49,899 nucleotides of DNA from Salinispora fenicalii (GTDB taxonomy: Bacteria > Actinomycetota > Actinomycetes > Mycobacteriales > Micromonosporaceae). Below are positions 49,600 to 49,899 of this stretch, in pieces. The notes beneath the pieces are model-generated. The model was not told where the DNA came from. It made no database searches and was given only the letters and a program-made list of their open reading frames with translations. Made by a program: the position numbers and the translations under genes. Where the stretch lies: positions 1 to 49,899 of the forward strand of contig NZ_AZWQ01000024.1 in the NCBI RefSeq assembly GCF_000514815.1. The letters are read 5' to 3'. The first letter of the stretch is position 1, and every line of letters begins with the position of its first letter.

Positions 49600-49899
49600 T
49601 CAGCTGGTCCAGTGCTCGGCCACCAGGTCGGCGGCCTGGGTCTCCCACTGGGCGTAGTGGAACGGGTACGCCGACACCTGCACCGTCTGAGCGGCCTCGG
49701 TCAACGGCATGTCCTGCCAGCCCTCGACCTGCTTCAGCCCGTCCAGGAACGCGGTGGTGGAGTATTCGGGGTCGGTGATCTGCTCCACCGTGCCCCAACC
49801 GGACGACGGGCGCTGCTGGAACAGGCCCTGCGAGTCGTGATCGTTGCGGTCACCCAGGTGTCCCAGGTTCTCCAGCTTCGACTCCTGCAAACTGGTAGC
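49600..49899 (-). CDS. secreted transglycosylase-like protein, partial (second copy)
   Basis: The C-terminal 99 codons of a gene that runs off the window edge. It contains LQESKLENLGHLGDRNDHDS, QGLFQQRPSSGWG, ITDPEYSTTAFLDGL and VQVSAYPFHYAQWE, the same domain as 27632-28384, with roughly two thirds of residues identical by eye. The Glu in LQES is the probable catalytic residue. It is a paralogue involved in peptidoglycan turnover. Its signal peptide and linker are outside the window. Confidence 0.88.
   Translation of the reverse strand, partial: ATSLQESKLENLGHLGDRNDHDSQGLFQQRPSSGWGTVEQITDPEYSTTAFLDGLKQVEGWQDMPLTEAAQTVQVSAYPFHYAQWETQAADLVAEHWTS

Overview
The window is high-GC actinomycete DNA with many GTG starts and many leaderless-looking promoters. 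Gene content and order fit the Micromonosporaceae (Micromonospora or Salinispora type). This placement is inferred from gene families and synteny, not from a marker gene. There is no rRNA and no intact tRNA. The only tRNA-like sequence is a decayed 3' half of a threonine (CGT) tRNA at 1821-1869, with its own terminator, next to an ISL3-type insertion sequence (1-1628). This looks like the edge of an integrated element.

Bases 2-21 kb are accessory. They hold small regulators (TPR-type and DUF5753-type XRE proteins, DUF397), a Nudix hydrolase, a flavoprotein, and a sugar isomerase / Gfo-Idh oxidoreductase / methyltransferase cassette. They also hold a TetR-controlled three-gene membrane operon with two palindromic operators, a lipoprotein, a DUF218 protein, an APH-fold protein, a small kinase and a free-standing CofE-like ligase. 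The most interesting content is a RiPP locus: a 60-residue precursor with two FDxRPxW motifs (18491-18673), a wrecked radical SAM/SPASM maturase upstream (17925-18494) and a pentapeptide-repeat protein downstream (18732-19394). A second, more decayed maturase piece lies at 12763-12973. An 86-bp repeat covering the precursor's end, a hairpin and the next gene's start recurs at 13692-13776. Clear gene decay occurs only in this accessory part: several frameshifted or deleted genes, against none seen among the core genes to the right.

Bases 21-28 kb are mixed: a GNAT protein, RtcB RNA ligase with its activator archease, a Baeyer-Villiger-type monooxygenase plus SDR pair, and a HAD-fold protein of the RNA-repair-associated type. 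A Tn3 transposase scrap (27303-27434) lies just before the core begins.

Bases 28-49.9 kb are chromosomal core: PhoD phosphatase, an MFS exporter, a geranylgeranyl-reductase-like flavoprotein, a HhH-GPD endonuclease, a universal stress protein, and a block matching the order of the Mycobacterium tuberculosis Rv1822-Rv1832 region. In that block are a CDP-alcohol phosphatidyltransferase, DUF881, small basic protein, DUF881, gcvH, garA, ftsR, a DUF151 nuclease, a second MerR regulator, a sirtuin inserted here, and a glycine riboswitch controlling gcvP. pabB and a second copy of a secreted transglycosylase-like protein close the window.
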